This document shows positions 7,661 through 16,170 of a stretch of 64,000 nucleotides of DNA, piece after piece. Numbering within the stretch: position 1 is the stretch's first letter; each line of letters opens with the position of its first letter. Under the pieces are notes generated by a model. It was not told the DNA's origin. It ran no database searches and saw only the letters and a list, made by a program, of their open reading frames with translations. Position numbers and translations under genes: made by a program. The stretch comes from an uncultured Clostridia bacterium (GTDB taxonomy: Bacteria; Bacillota; Clostridia; UBA1381): assembly GCA_934454215.1 (NCBI GenBank), contig CAKSGG010000002.1:33768-97767 (forward strand), given 5' to 3'.

Positions 7661-7767
7661 AGTTCAATTACTTGAACGCTCTGCGCTAAATGCAACAGCC
7701 CTATTTTATTTATTAAAACAGGATTTGACTGCCCGTGCTAAATTTCAGAAACGCACATGGGCGCAAT

Positions 7768-7804
7768 AATCTCTTATCATTCTTTGCCCTGCCGATAAGA
7801 GATT
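7768..7804 (+). promoter_or_regulatory. Hairpin in the yebC 5' region
   Basis: An 11-bp perfect inverted repeat AATCTCTTATC (7768-7778) with GATAAGAGATT (7794-7804) around a 15-nt loop, about 47 nt before the yebC start. It could be a weak terminator or a 5' UTR structure; the sequence does not decide between them. Confidence 0.4.
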
Positions 7805-7850
7805 TTCATTACAATTTGTGCCGATGCAGGACGGCGGAATGGAGGTTATT

Positions 7851-8588
7851 ATGTCAGGACATTCAAAATGGAGTACGATTAAGCGTAAAAAAGGCGCAAA
7901 CGACGCTCAGAGAGCAAAAATATTTACAAAAATTGCACGTGAAATTATAGTTGCGGTAAAAGCGGGCGGTCCCGACCCCGACAATAATTCAAGCCTTAAA
8001 GACGTTATTGCAAAGGCTCGTGCAAACAATATGCCCAATGACAATATAAACCGTACAATAAAAAAAGCGGCAGGCTCAACCGAAGGTGATAACTACGAGA
8101 GCATCACATACGAAGGCTACGGTCCCAACGGCGTTGCGCTTATCGTTGACGCACTGACCGACAACAGAAACAGAACAGCGGCGGACGTTCGTCACGCTTT
8201 CGATAAATTCGGCGGCAATATGGGACAGAATGGCTGTGTATCGTTTATGTTTGATAAAAAAGGCGTTATCGTCATTGAGGACGAGGACAGCGAAATTGAT
8301 GAGGACGAAATAACAATGGATGCGCTTGAAGCAGGCGCGGAGGATATTTCGATTGAAAACGGAGTTATTGAAATAACGACCGCCCCGAACGATTTGGGTG
8401 CGGTAAGAGAGTCTCTTGAGGGCAAGTACACGCTTGCGTCAGCCGAGGTAAGCATGATTCCGCAGACTATGACGGAGCTTACGGACGAGGCTCAAATCAC
8501 GCAAATGCAGAAAATGCTTGATATGCTTGAAGATAACGACGATGTTCAGAACGTATATCACAACTGGGATATGCCGGACGAAGAATAA
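7851..8588 (+). CDS. yebC: YebC/PmpR family transcriptional or translational regulator
   Basis: A 245-residue cytosolic protein of the YebC/TACO1 family, variously described as a DNA-binding regulator and a translation factor. The start MSGHSKWSTIKRKKGA and the following NMPNDNINRTIKKA and YEGYGPNGVALIVD motifs are diagnostic. The true start is ATG 7851 after TGGAGGTT; the in-frame ATG upstream at 7818 lacks a ribosome-binding site. It stands alone and ends in a bidirectional terminator. Confidence 0.95.
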   Translation: MSGHSKWSTIKRKKGANDAQRAKIFTKIAREIIVAVKAGGPDPDNNSSLKDVIAKARANNMPNDNINRTIKKAAGSTEGDNYESITYEGYGPNGVALIVDALTDNRNRTAADVRHAFDKFGGNMGQNGCVSFMFDKKGVIVIEDEDSEIDEDEITMDALEAGAEDISIENGVIEITTAPNDLGAVRESLEGKYTLASAEVSMIPQTMTELTDEAQITQMQKMLDMLEDNDDVQNVYHNWDMPDEE

Positions 8589-8591
8589 ATA

Positions 8592-8620
8592 AAATGTGCT
8601 GTAATTTTTACAGCACATTT
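8592..8620. terminator. Bidirectional terminator between yebC and the DMT transporter
   Basis: Perfect 13-bp stem AAATGTGCTGTAA (8592-8604) with TTACAGCACATTT (8608-8620), 3-nt loop, T-rich on both strands. The stop codon of the minus-strand gene lies inside it. Confidence 0.85.
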
Positions 8621-9501
8621 ATTATTATCAGAGCAATAAATGAAATTATTATTCCCACAATACATTTTACATTCAGCCGTTCATTGAAAAACACAGCCGA
8701 CATTATTGTTGACATAGTCAGCGCACTGCCCTGAAACAGCGGATATAATTTCGCCGCAGGAAGATAATTTGCGGCGGCTGTTTTGAAATACGAATTTATA
8801 AACAGACACGCCGACATAACCAGAACATACCCGAATATCGGCTTTATGCTTTTATTAAACGACGCTTTTTCACTGCTTTTATTATTAAATACAATAAAGC
8901 ATATAAGCAGAGATACCGCCGAAAATATATATGTATAAAAATTAAATACGGCTATGGGAACGTCCTGCGCAAGCTTTACAAAAAGCTTCTGTGAAAAATC
9001 GGTAAATCCTCCCGACGCTCCGCATACAAGCAGCAGAAGAAATGACGGCAGCGTCATTTTTGTTTTTATGCTGTTATTATACGAGCACATTATAAACACC
9101 GCCGCAAGCAGAACCGCAAGTCCGAGCCACTGCGTGGGTTTTACAACTTCGCCGAATTTTATATATCCGCCAATAAGCGGAATAACAACGCTCATCATGC
9201 AGAACACGTCAAGCATCATATAAGCGCCTTTCTTTACCGAAATCAGCCACGACACAACAAACACGGACGTGGATATTCCCGAAATCAGTGTTATTATCAA
9301 AACGGACGTATCTATTTTAAATGCCGCCGCTCCGCTTTGCAGCAGAACCATAAAGAACCCGATAAGAATACAAAATCCCATTCTTACCGTATTTGCAAGC
9401 ATTGCGTCCTTGTATTCGCTTACATAATCGCTCGTGCGTTTTCCGCAGTAGCCCTTTACCGAGCCGGATAAAACCGATATTGCCACAAGTAAATATCCCA
9501 T
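8608..9501 (-). CDS. DMT/EamA-type membrane transporter
   Basis: A 297-residue integral membrane protein with about ten hydrophobic spans in two repeated halves, the drug/metabolite transporter architecture. Members export amino acids, nucleotides or small organic compounds; the substrate here is unknown. The C-terminal half shows the characteristic sequence ending VFFNERLNVKCIVGIIISF, the last EamA helix pair. I start it at ATG 9501 (MGYLLVAISV), preceded by AAGAGGAAAAAATA. The longer frame to 9603 adds 34 residues without a ribosome-binding site. Confidence 0.85.
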   Translation of the reverse strand: MGYLLVAISVLSGSVKGYCGKRTSDYVSEYKDAMLANTVRMGFCILIGFFMVLLQSGAAAFKIDTSVLIITLISGISTSVFVVSWLISVKKGAYMMLDVFCMMSVVIPLIGGYIKFGEVVKPTQWLGLAVLLAAVFIMCSYNNSIKTKMTLPSFLLLLVCGASGGFTDFSQKLFVKLAQDVPIAVFNFYTYIFSAVSLLICFIVFNNKSSEKASFNKSIKPIFGYVLVMSACLFINSYFKTAAANYLPAAKLYPLFQGSALTMSTIMSAVFFNERLNVKCIVGIIISFIALIIINVL

Positions 9502-9652
9502 TATTTTTTCCTCTTTTCTTAAATTCCACAACATTATATTATCTGCAATATATTTTGTCAACGGAATATATTTAAAAAAAGTGAAAAATACAAAAAAATG
9601 CATGAAAAATACAACAGATTATTGTTACTTTTATTAATTTTAAAAAAAGGTA

Positions 9653-9703
9653 TTGACAAATCCAATTTTATACTGTATTATATGTATTAGTACAGTTAAT
9701 ACA
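9653..9703 (+). promoter_or_regulatory. Promoter and probable GntR operator of the YtrA-like operon
   Basis: TTGACA (9653-9658), 17-nt spacer, TATTAT (9676-9681). Overlapping the start site are two interleaved inverted repeats: TGTATTA (9683-9689)/TAATACA (9697-9703) and ACTGTA (9672-9677)/TACAGT (9691-9696). YtrA-type GntR repressors bind palindromes of this kind at their own promoters, so autorepression is likely. Confidence 0.75.
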
Positions 9704-9719
9704 GAAAGGAGCGGATATT

Positions 9720-10097
9720 ATGATACAGTTGGATTTCAGCGACCACCGTCCGCTGTATGAGCAAATCAAAGAAAAGCTCAAAGAGCTTATCATCAGCGGC
9801 GCACTCGGTGAAAATGAAAAAATCCCGTCTGTCAGAGAACTTGCCTCATCTCTTGCAATAAATCCAAATACGATTCAAAAGGCGTACAAGGATTTGGAAA
9901 ACGAGGGCTATATTTATTCACGGCGTGCAAGCGGAAGCTTTGTAATGCCGAGGTCGGCAGTTGCTGAAAATACGGAGCAGTCAGAGCTGTTTGAAAGATT
10001 TGACGCTATAATAAAAGAAATGATGTTCTGCGGCATAAGCCGAACCGAAGCGGAACACCGCATGAAAAATGTCTATGAAAAGGGGGATAATAAATGA
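9720..10097 (+). CDS. GntR family transcriptional regulator, YtrA subfamily
   Basis: A 125-residue DNA-binding protein. Residues 1-75 form the winged helix, with RPLYEQIKEKLKELI, the KIPSVRELASSLAINPNTIQ recognition region and GYIYSRRASGSFV as the wing. The short C-terminal tail, with no large ligand domain, is typical of the YtrA subfamily that controls ABC transporters in response to cell-envelope stress or antibiotics. The stop codon overlaps the ABC gene start by 4 nt (ATGA). It probably binds the palindromes just upstream. Confidence 0.92.
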   Translation: MIQLDFSDHRPLYEQIKEKLKELIISGALGENEKIPSVRELASSLAINPNTIQKAYKDLENEGYIYSRRASGSFVMPRSAVAENTEQSELFERFDAIIKEMMFCGISRTEAEHRMKNVYEKGDNK

Positions 10098-10993
10098 TAC
10101 AAGTAAACAGCTTAGTAAAAACATTCGGCGGCTTTAAGGCTCTCGACAATATGAATCTCCATGTTGAGGAGAGTTCGGTTTACGGTCTTATAGGACCGAA
10201 CGGAGCAGGTAAAACAACAATAATCAAACACCTCGCCGGAATATATACGCAGGATTCGGGCGATATAAAAATCAACGGTGAGGGCGTATTTGAAAACAAT
10301 AATATAAAAAAGGATATGACTTTGATAAGCGACGACTTATTTTTCTTCTCGACATATTCCATTCTTGAAACGGCGAAATATTATTCGCAGATATACCCGA
10401 ACTGGAATTGGGAAAGGTTTGAAAGTCTGAAAAGCATATTCAAAATTGACGTTTCACGCAGAGTAAGACGCTTGTCAAAGGGTATGCAAAAGCAGGTTGC
10501 GTTCTGGCTGTCAATATGCGCCATGCCGAAAATCATGCTGCTTGACGAGCCTGTGGACGGACTTGACCCCGTAATGCGCCGTAACGTATGGCGGCTTATG
10601 TTACAGGATGTTGCGGAAAGAAATATGACAGTCCTTGTATCGAGCCACAATCTGCGTGAGCTGGAGGACGTATGCGACCATGTCGGAATTATGCACAACG
10701 GGAAAATCGTGCTTGAAAAGGCGCTTGACGACGTTAAGGGAAATATACATAAAATTCAGACGGCATTTGCGGATAAATTCCCCGAAACGCTTGATAATTC
10801 CCTTGAAATTCTTCACAAGGAGCAGTTCGGCAGCGTATACATGATGATTGTCAAGGGCGATTCGGCAAAAATAACAAATACCATAATGCAGGAAAATCCG
10901 TTAATATGCGATATTCTTCCGCTTACGCTTGAAGAAGTATTTATTTATGAATTGGGAGGTATGGGATATGAATTTGAAAATATCATTATTTAA
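10094..10993 (+). CDS. ABC transporter ATP-binding protein (YtrB-like)
   Basis: A 299-residue ATPase. Walker A is GPNGAGKTT (residues 34-42); the signature reads RLSKGMQKQVAF rather than canonical LSGGQ, as is common in this exporter group; Walker B is IMLLDEPVDGLD, followed by the switch SSHNLRELED. A C-terminal extension of about 80 residues follows the nucleotide-binding domain. It is coupled to the GntR gene upstream and to the permease downstream, and probably energises export or stress resistance. Confidence 0.93.
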   Translation: MIQVNSLVKTFGGFKALDNMNLHVEESSVYGLIGPNGAGKTTIIKHLAGIYTQDSGDIKINGEGVFENNNIKKDMTLISDDLFFFSTYSILETAKYYSQIYPNWNWERFESLKSIFKIDVSRRVRRLSKGMQKQVAFWLSICAMPKIMLLDEPVDGLDPVMRRNVWRLMLQDVAERNMTVLVSSHNLRELEDVCDHVGIMHNGKIVLEKALDDVKGNIHKIQTAFADKFPETLDNSLEILHKEQFGSVYMMIVKGDSAKITNTIMQENPLICDILPLTLEEVFIYELGGMGYEFENIII

Positions 10994-12971
10994 TAAAAGC
11001 GTTATAAAATCAGATTTCAAGCGTTTCTGGTGGGTTTCGGTGCTGAATACCCTGACCGTACTTGTTGTGTTTGCGCTTCCGTATATATATGATGTAATAG
11101 AATACGGCAGCAAAACCGAAATAAGCGACAATTATATCTATTCGGGTTTGTATAACAACAGTATTCCGTCCGTTGTGTTTGCGATAATATATTCGGCAAT
11201 ACTCGGCGTTCTGCTGTTTTCGTATCTGAATTCGTCAAAGGCATGTGCGTGTCTGCACGGGCTGCCCGTAAGGAGAGAAACATTTTTCTTCTCGCATCTG
11301 CTCAGCGGAATAATTCTTACGGCTGCGCCTCTTGTCATAAATTTTGCGGTATTTGTACTGTTCCGAATGAATGCGGACGTTGCAAAAAGCTTTCTTATAA
11401 ACCATCTGTTCATTTATTCGGGTTTGACGTTATTATACTCGCTTGTTGCCTTTTCGCTTGCGGTTGTCGTTACAATGATAACGGGAAACAGCGTTGCGGC
11501 AATCATTTTTACGGGTATATTTGCGGTCTTGCCTGCATGCGCCGAGGCTTTCGTACAGTTTTTCTGCCGCCAGAATATATACGGCTATGATGTATCCTCA
11601 AGCAAAATAAGTCAATTCATATATGTTGTACCCTCCGATATGTGCGCTCAGCCGTTAAATATTCTGAAATACATGATATTTATTGCGGTATTTTTAGCCG
11701 CTGCAATGTGGCTTTACAAAATCAGAAAGCTTGAAAACAACGGTGAGGTTGTCGCATTCCCCAAGCTGCGCTATGTATTTACGTACGGAGTGGCTATATG
11801 CGCAGGCGCTGCGGGCTACGGATATTTAAGCAGTCTGTTTAACAACAAAAATATTTTACTGCTTATTCCGTTCGGTATTATAGGAATCATTATTGCGGAA
11901 ATGATTGTTAAAAAGAGCTTGCGGATTACAAAGGCATATAAGCCGGTGATTTTGTTCTGTGTTGCGGTAGGGTTATTAAAGCTTGCGTTTGCGGCTGATT
12001 TGTCAGGATATGAAAGACGTATACCGAAGCCCGGGGATATTGAGTCTGTGTCGGTTAATCTTATAGGCATTAATGAAAATTACGGCTATTACACAACAGG
12101 TAACGGCACGCGCGTATACCCCGATACGGACAGCGGAATTACAAATGCCGACACCATAGAAAAGGCGCTGGCACTGCATACGGATTTAATTGAAAACAGA
12201 AACGATAAATGGAACTACAGCAGTGAATATAACGAGCTGCCGATGAGATTTGAGTATACTCTCAAAAACGGCAGAAAACTGACAAGGAGCTATGTTGCAA
12301 ACTTTGAAAACAACGGTGAGGCAATGAAACCGCTGCTTGTTACGGAGGACATGAGAAAATGCTTCTTCCCCATTCTGAACAATGTTGAAAAGAAGTATAT
12401 GCAAGTATATATAAACGACCCGAGAATCATTGACGGACCTGTGTTCAACGACCAAGAAACCGTCGATAAATTTATTGCGGCATTAAAAGCAGATACCGTA
12501 AAAACACAGTACGAAAAATATGTTCACAGAGTGGATGAATACACCAAAGTAAGCGTTATATTTAAGTCATCGGGAACATACCAAGACGGCTCGGAGGTTC
12601 CTATAGACAAAATGCCCGAGCAGAACGAGGATTACTATATCCGTGACGATTATACAAACACAATTGAGCTGTTAAAAGAGATAGGCTTTTATGATAAAAT
12701 TGCAAAGGCATCGGATATAGACAGAATCGAGCTTACGGAGGCGTACAAGGACACCGGATATTCATATGGTGATACAGATGAATATCCGGAATCGAAAGTA
12801 ACGGTTATAAGCGACAGAAAGGACATCGAGGAAATATACAATTACTGTATCAAGCAAAAGGTTCACTATTCGGACTGCAACATGGATATGAACGTATATT
12901 TCAAAAACAGCACTTTAATGAATATTGCGTATGATAAAAATGCAGACGGAATACCGTCCGCCATGAAGTAA
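10968..12971 (+). CDS. ABC-2 type permease with large C-terminal extracellular-type domain
   Basis: A 667-residue protein. Residues 1-350 carry about eight hydrophobic spans of an ABC exporter permease. Residues 370-667 are a polar domain rich in Asp, Tyr and Lys, resembling the DUF6449 tail of YtrC/YtrD-type permeases and probably facing outside. The start at 10968 follows GGGAGGT and lies within the end of the ATPase gene (26-nt overlap). The frame extends 13 codons upstream without a ribosome-binding site. Transported compound unknown. Confidence 0.85.
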   Translation: MNLKISLFNKSVIKSDFKRFWWVSVLNTLTVLVVFALPYIYDVIEYGSKTEISDNYIYSGLYNNSIPSVVFAIIYSAILGVLLFSYLNSSKACACLHGLPVRRETFFFSHLLSGIILTAAPLVINFAVFVLFRMNADVAKSFLINHLFIYSGLTLLYSLVAFSLAVVVTMITGNSVAAIIFTGIFAVLPACAEAFVQFFCRQNIYGYDVSSSKISQFIYVVPSDMCAQPLNILKYMIFIAVFLAAAMWLYKIRKLENNGEVVAFPKLRYVFTYGVAICAGAAGYGYLSSLFNNKNILLLIPFGIIGIIIAEMIVKKSLRITKAYKPVILFCVAVGLLKLAFAADLSGYERRIPKPGDIESVSVNLIGINENYGYYTTGNGTRVYPDTDSGITNADTIEKALALHTDLIENRNDKWNYSSEYNELPMRFEYTLKNGRKLTRSYVANFENNGEAMKPLLVTEDMRKCFFPILNNVEKKYMQVYINDPRIIDGPVFNDQETVDKFIAALKADTVKTQYEKYVHRVDEYTKVSVIFKSSGTYQDGSEVPIDKMPEQNEDYYIRDDYTNTIELLKEIGFYDKIAKASDIDRIELTEAYKDTGYSYGDTDEYPESKVTVISDRKDIEEIYNYCIKQKVHYSDCNMDMNVYFKNSTLMNIAYDKNADGIPSAMK

Positions 12972-12977
12972 ATTTAT

Positions 12978-13010
12978 AAGGGATTGCATTAATGCAGTCC
13001 CTTTATTTAT
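12978..13010 (+). terminator. Terminator of the GntR-ABC operon
   Basis: Stem AAGGGATTGCA (12978-12988) with TGCAGTCCCTT (12993-13003), one T-G pair, TTAA loop, then TTATTTATT. Confidence 0.88.
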
Positions 13011-13086
13011 TAACAATAAGCAGTATCACTTCATAATATATAAATATAATTATACGCCGCAAACGGCGGCAGATAGGAGGATTAAT

Positions 13087-13341
13087 ATGTATATTCTGAC
13101 AGGCTCAATCACCTCCGCCGAAAGAATGGCAAAGGCTGTCGAAATGCTCAGCGGTCTGCCGGCATACGTTGTTCATACCCCCTCCGCAATTCGGGGCGGA
13201 GGCTGCTCGTATTCGGTAAGATGTGACGACAGAGCCTTATCTTTGATAGATGATATTGCAAAGGATAACGGAATCACCGTCAAGAAAAAATACCTTGAAA
13301 GAATCCGTGACGGGGAGCGTGCTTATTATGATATATCTTGA
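13087..13341 (+). CDS. DUF3343 protein, putative Se/S carrier-like
   Basis: An 84-residue protein of the DUF3343 family, predicted to carry sulfur or selenium in trafficking pathways. It has the family's early TGSITSAERM segment and the IRGGGCSYSVRC motif with Cys near 39 and 44. It starts after TAGGAGGATTAAT. Its stop codon lies 14 nt inside the following class V aminotransferase gene, an overlap that suggests coupled synthesis and joint function. No selD or selA is in the window, so selenium cannot be separated from sulfur. Confidence 0.82.
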   Translation: MYILTGSITSAERMAKAVEMLSGLPAYVVHTPSAIRGGGCSYSVRCDDRALSLIDDIAKDNGITVKKKYLERIRDGERAYYDIS

Positions 13342-14428
13342 CAACGCCGCAACCTCGGCAGTAAAGCCCGAAATCGTATACCGCACACTTGACGAATTTA
13401 CCAGACATCACAGCGCAAACGCAGGCAGAGGAATAAATAAAGAAAGCCTTTTTTCGGTTAAGGCAATAGTAAAAACACAGGATATTGTATCGGAGCTGTT
13501 CAACATTTCCTCACCACAGAACATCGCATTTACGCCGAATGCGACATATGCTCTGAATTTTGCGATTTTGGGAACATTATCTGACGGCGGTCATGCGGTT
13601 ACAACGGAAATCGACCACAACAGCGTACTGCGCCCGTTAAACAGTCTCGGCAATTTTACGGCGGTCAGGGCTGACAAACAGGGATATGTATCGCCGTTTG
13701 ACATAGAGCGTGCAATCACGCCCGAAACAAAACTTATAGCAGTTTCGCATGCCTCAAACGTCTGCGGAACGATTCAGAATATAGAGGCAATTTCAAGAAT
13801 TGCTCATGACCGTAAAATAAAAATACTGATAGATACGGCGCAGACAGCGGGAATTTTAAAAATAGACAACGCTCTGCTTGACGCTGATTTTATAGCCTTT
13901 TCGGGGCATAAGGGGCTTATGGGGCCTCTCGGCACGGGCGGTCTGTACGTAAAAAATCCCGAAGAACTTGCGCCGATTATAACGGGCGGTACGGGAAGCA
14001 GCTCGGAGGAGCTTATTCAGCCCCAAATAATGCCCGATATGCTTCATTCGGGAACGGTAAATACTCCGGCAATCGCCGCACTCGGCGAGGGAATTAAATA
14101 CGTAATGTCGCTCGGAACGGAGAAAATACTTGCGCATGAAAGACATCTTGCACAGCTTTTGCGAGGTGAGCTTGAAAAGCATGACAATATAACGGTATAC
14201 GGCTCTAAGGACGGAATCGGAACGGTTGCGTTTAATATAAACGGAAAAGGCAGTGAGGAAACGGCGGAGCTGTTCCCCGAATTTGCCGTAAGGGCAGGTT
14301 ATCACTGTGCACCGCTCGCACACAAGGCTCTTGGCACGGATAAAACGGGAGCGGTGAGAGTATCGTTCGGGGTATTCAATACCGAAACCGACGTCAGAGA
14401 ATTTATAAAAGCGCTGTCACGTATATAA
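13328..14428 (+). CDS. Class V aminotransferase, cysteine desulfurase-like (EF2568 family)
   Basis: A 366-residue PLP enzyme related to NifS/SufS and probably liberating sulfur or selenium from cysteine or selenocysteine. Start motif MIYLDNAATS; HASNVCGTI and IDTAQTAG bind the cofactor; the PLP lysine is Lys195 in FSGHKGLMGPLGTGG; the candidate persulfide cysteine is Cys327 in GYHCAPLAHK. I take ATG 13328 as the start because the homology begins there; the frame extends 26 codons upstream into the overlapping DUF3343 gene. The partner gene would be the natural acceptor. Confidence 0.9.
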   Translation: MIYLDNAATSAVKPEIVYRTLDEFTRHHSANAGRGINKESLFSVKAIVKTQDIVSELFNISSPQNIAFTPNATYALNFAILGTLSDGGHAVTTEIDHNSVLRPLNSLGNFTAVRADKQGYVSPFDIERAITPETKLIAVSHASNVCGTIQNIEAISRIAHDRKIKILIDTAQTAGILKIDNALLDADFIAFSGHKGLMGPLGTGGLYVKNPEELAPIITGGTGSSSEELIQPQIMPDMLHSGTVNTPAIAALGEGIKYVMSLGTEKILAHERHLAQLLRGELEKHDNITVYGSKDGIGTVAFNINGKGSEETAELFPEFAVRAGYHCAPLAHKALGTDKTGAVRVSFGVFNTETDVREFIKALSRI

Positions 14429-14448
14429 GGGGGTTCGCCCCCCTTTTT
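14427..14448 (+). terminator. Terminator after the aminotransferase
   Basis: Stem AAGGGGG (14427-14433) pairing with CCCCCTT, short loop around TTCG, then a run of T (14444-14448). Confidence 0.88.
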
Positions 14449-14464
14449 AAATATCAAAAAAATA

Positions 14465-14493
14465 TTGAAAAACTTTATTTTTTGTGATATAAT
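14465..14493 (+). promoter_or_regulatory. Promoter of the radical SAM to transporter gene run
   Basis: TTGAAA (14465-14470), 17-nt spacer, TATAAT (14488-14493), 37 nt before the radical SAM start codon. Confidence 0.78.
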
Positions 14494-14530
14494 ATATGAT
14501 ACAGATATTTTTGGATTTGAGGAGATTAAC

Positions 14531-15130
14531 ATGGTAATACTTTACGAGGTTCATAACGGATTATATGTCAACATGACAAATAAATGTCCCTGCGCCTGTA
14601 CGTTCTGTCTGCGCCAAACCAAGGACGAAATGGAAGGCTCGGGAAGTCTGTGGCTTGAAAGAGAACCGACCATTGACGAGGTAAAGGCTGAATTTTCAAA
14701 ATTCGACATGAATAAATACGAGGAACTCGTTTTCTGCGGTTTTGGAGAGCCGACCGAAAGACTTGACGATGTTTTGCAGATTGCGGAATTTGTGAAAGAA
14801 AATTATAATATTCCGATAAGAATAAATACAAACGGTCTGGGCGACCTGATAAACGGAAAAAACACCGCTCCGCTGTACGAGGGCAAAATAGACATTGTTT
14901 CGATAAGCCTTAACACACCGAATCCCGAAGAATATTTTAAAATTGTACGTCCGAAATTCGGCGAAAAATCATTTGACGCCATGCTTAAATTTGCCGAAAA
15001 CGTGAAACACTATGTAAAAAAAGTGGTTTTGACAACGGTTCATACGACAATCACCGAGGACGAGGAAAAGCAATGCCGGCAAATATGCGATAAAATCGGT
15101 GTGACATACAGAATAAGACCGTTTGAATAA
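14531..15130 (+). CDS. TatD-linked radical SAM protein
   Basis: A 199-residue radical S-adenosylmethionine enzyme. The cluster motif CxxxCxxC is at Cys19, Cys23 and Cys26 (KCPCACTFCLRQ), followed by the SAM-binding FCGFGEPTERLDD and INTNGLG. Length and sequence match a small family usually encoded beside a TatD nuclease, whose substrate is unknown. No tatD gene is next to it here. ATG 14531 follows GAGGAGATTAAC; the upstream extension of 22 codons covers the promoter and is not coding. Confidence 0.85.
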   Translation: MVILYEVHNGLYVNMTNKCPCACTFCLRQTKDEMEGSGSLWLEREPTIDEVKAEFSKFDMNKYEELVFCGFGEPTERLDDVLQIAEFVKENYNIPIRINTNGLGDLINGKNTAPLYEGKIDIVSISLNTPNPEEYFKIVRPKFGEKSFDAMLKFAENVKHYVKKVVLTTVHTTITEDEEKQCRQICDKIGVTYRIRPFE

Positions 15131-15141
15131 AGGAGATTTTT

Positions 15142-15429
15142 ATGTCTGAACAAGATAACAAAAAAAATGTATTGATAAGCTCAATATTACTGGTGCTTTC
15201 GGTTGCGATGCTTGCATGGCTGGGGACAAAGCTTTGGAAAGCGGATAAATTGGATAAAATCACTCAAAATACAGCAATGGCAACACAGCTCCCAAAGCAC
15301 GAGGCAACACAAAAGCCCGAACTTGGAGTTGTTGTGGAAACTCCCACACCAAAGCCGAACAAAGACGAAAATACGCCTGCACCGGCAAATTCACAAACAG
15401 AAGATGACGGAACAATAACTTTTGATTAA
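15142..15429 (+). CDS. Small single-pass membrane protein with Pro/Thr-rich tail
   Basis: A 95-residue protein: short charged N-terminus, one hydrophobic span (about residues 11-28, ISSILLVLSVAMLAWLG) and a tail rich in Pro, Thr and Glu that looks extracellular and disordered. No domain recognised. It begins 11 nt after the radical SAM stop codon with an AAAGGAG site and ends 14 nt before the PP2C start, so it belongs to the same transcript. It may be a sensor or partner of the phosphatase, but nothing in the sequence proves this. Confidence 0.7.
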   Translation: MSEQDNKKNVLISSILLVLSVAMLAWLGTKLWKADKLDKITQNTAMATQLPKHEATQKPELGVVVETPTPKPNKDENTPAPANSQTEDDGTITFD

Positions 15430-15442
15430 AGGAGCTGAAGCT

Positions 15443-16141
15443 ATGAGGTTTACATCAATGAGCAATACCGGCGGACAGATGATAAATCAGGATTTTTTCG
15501 CACGTGTATGCAGTGAGGGAATATATTGCTTTGCCATGGCGGACGGCGAAGGTCCCGGCGGAGAACTGAGCGCCGAAACGGCCGTGAATACGATTATAAG
15601 CGAATTTGAAAAAAATCCGTCCATGATGAGCGAGGCGGTCGAGGAGTATATGTGCAAGGCGCAGGAGGCTGCCGAAAATGTCCGCAAGGACGAGCTTTGC
15701 AGCGAGGCACATTCTTCCGCAGCGATTCTTATAACCGACGGCGAGGCTGCTTTGATTGCACATATCGGCGATGTCAGAGTATATAAATTTGAAAAGGGAA
15801 TGATTGATTTTATAACCGCCGACCATACGAACGCAATGGAAAAATACGAATCGGGAATTATAAAATTCAGCGATATACGCAATGAAGAATCGGAATTGCT
15901 CCGAAGTCTCGGTACTGAAAAAGCGTGTGCGGAAATTGAAACGGTAATGCCCATTAAGGCGAAAACCGCTTTCTTAATCTGCACTAAAGGATTTTGGAAA
16001 AGCATTGACGAGGATAAAATGGAAGAATGTATAAGAGCCTCATCATCGTCAAAGGAATGGCTCGGAAAAATGATGAAGCTTATGGACGGCGCACTTCCCT
16101 GCGACTGCGATAATATGAGCGCAGCAGCTATAATTATGTAA
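15443..16141 (+). CDS. PP2C-family serine/threonine phosphatase
   Basis: A 232-residue metal-dependent phosphatase. The metal-binding motif reads FAMADGEGPGGELSA where most members have DGMGGH; later AHIGDVRVY, ADHTNA and the final CDNMSAAAI supply the remaining aspartates. ATG 15443 follows AAAGGAG; an upstream ATG at 15422 overlaps the previous gene and lacks a site. No partner Hanks-type kinase or PASTA protein is visible in the window. The Glu insertion in the first motif is unusual but the aspartate is kept. Confidence 0.85.
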   Translation: MRFTSMSNTGGQMINQDFFARVCSEGIYCFAMADGEGPGGELSAETAVNTIISEFEKNPSMMSEAVEEYMCKAQEAAENVRKDELCSEAHSSAAILITDGEAALIAHIGDVRVYKFEKGMIDFITADHTNAMEKYESGIIKFSDIRNEESELLRSLGTEKACAEIETVMPIKAKTAFLICTKGFWKSIDEDKMEECIRASSSSKEWLGKMMKLMDGALPCDCDNMSAAAIIM

Positions 16142-16170
16142 CAATTTTACATATTAAATAGGTGATGAAT

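Noticed and set aside
13055..13075. Short GC hairpin CGCCG/CGGCG before the DUF3343 gene as a riboswitch
   Set aside because: Only five base pairs and no surrounding conserved structure; too little to call.
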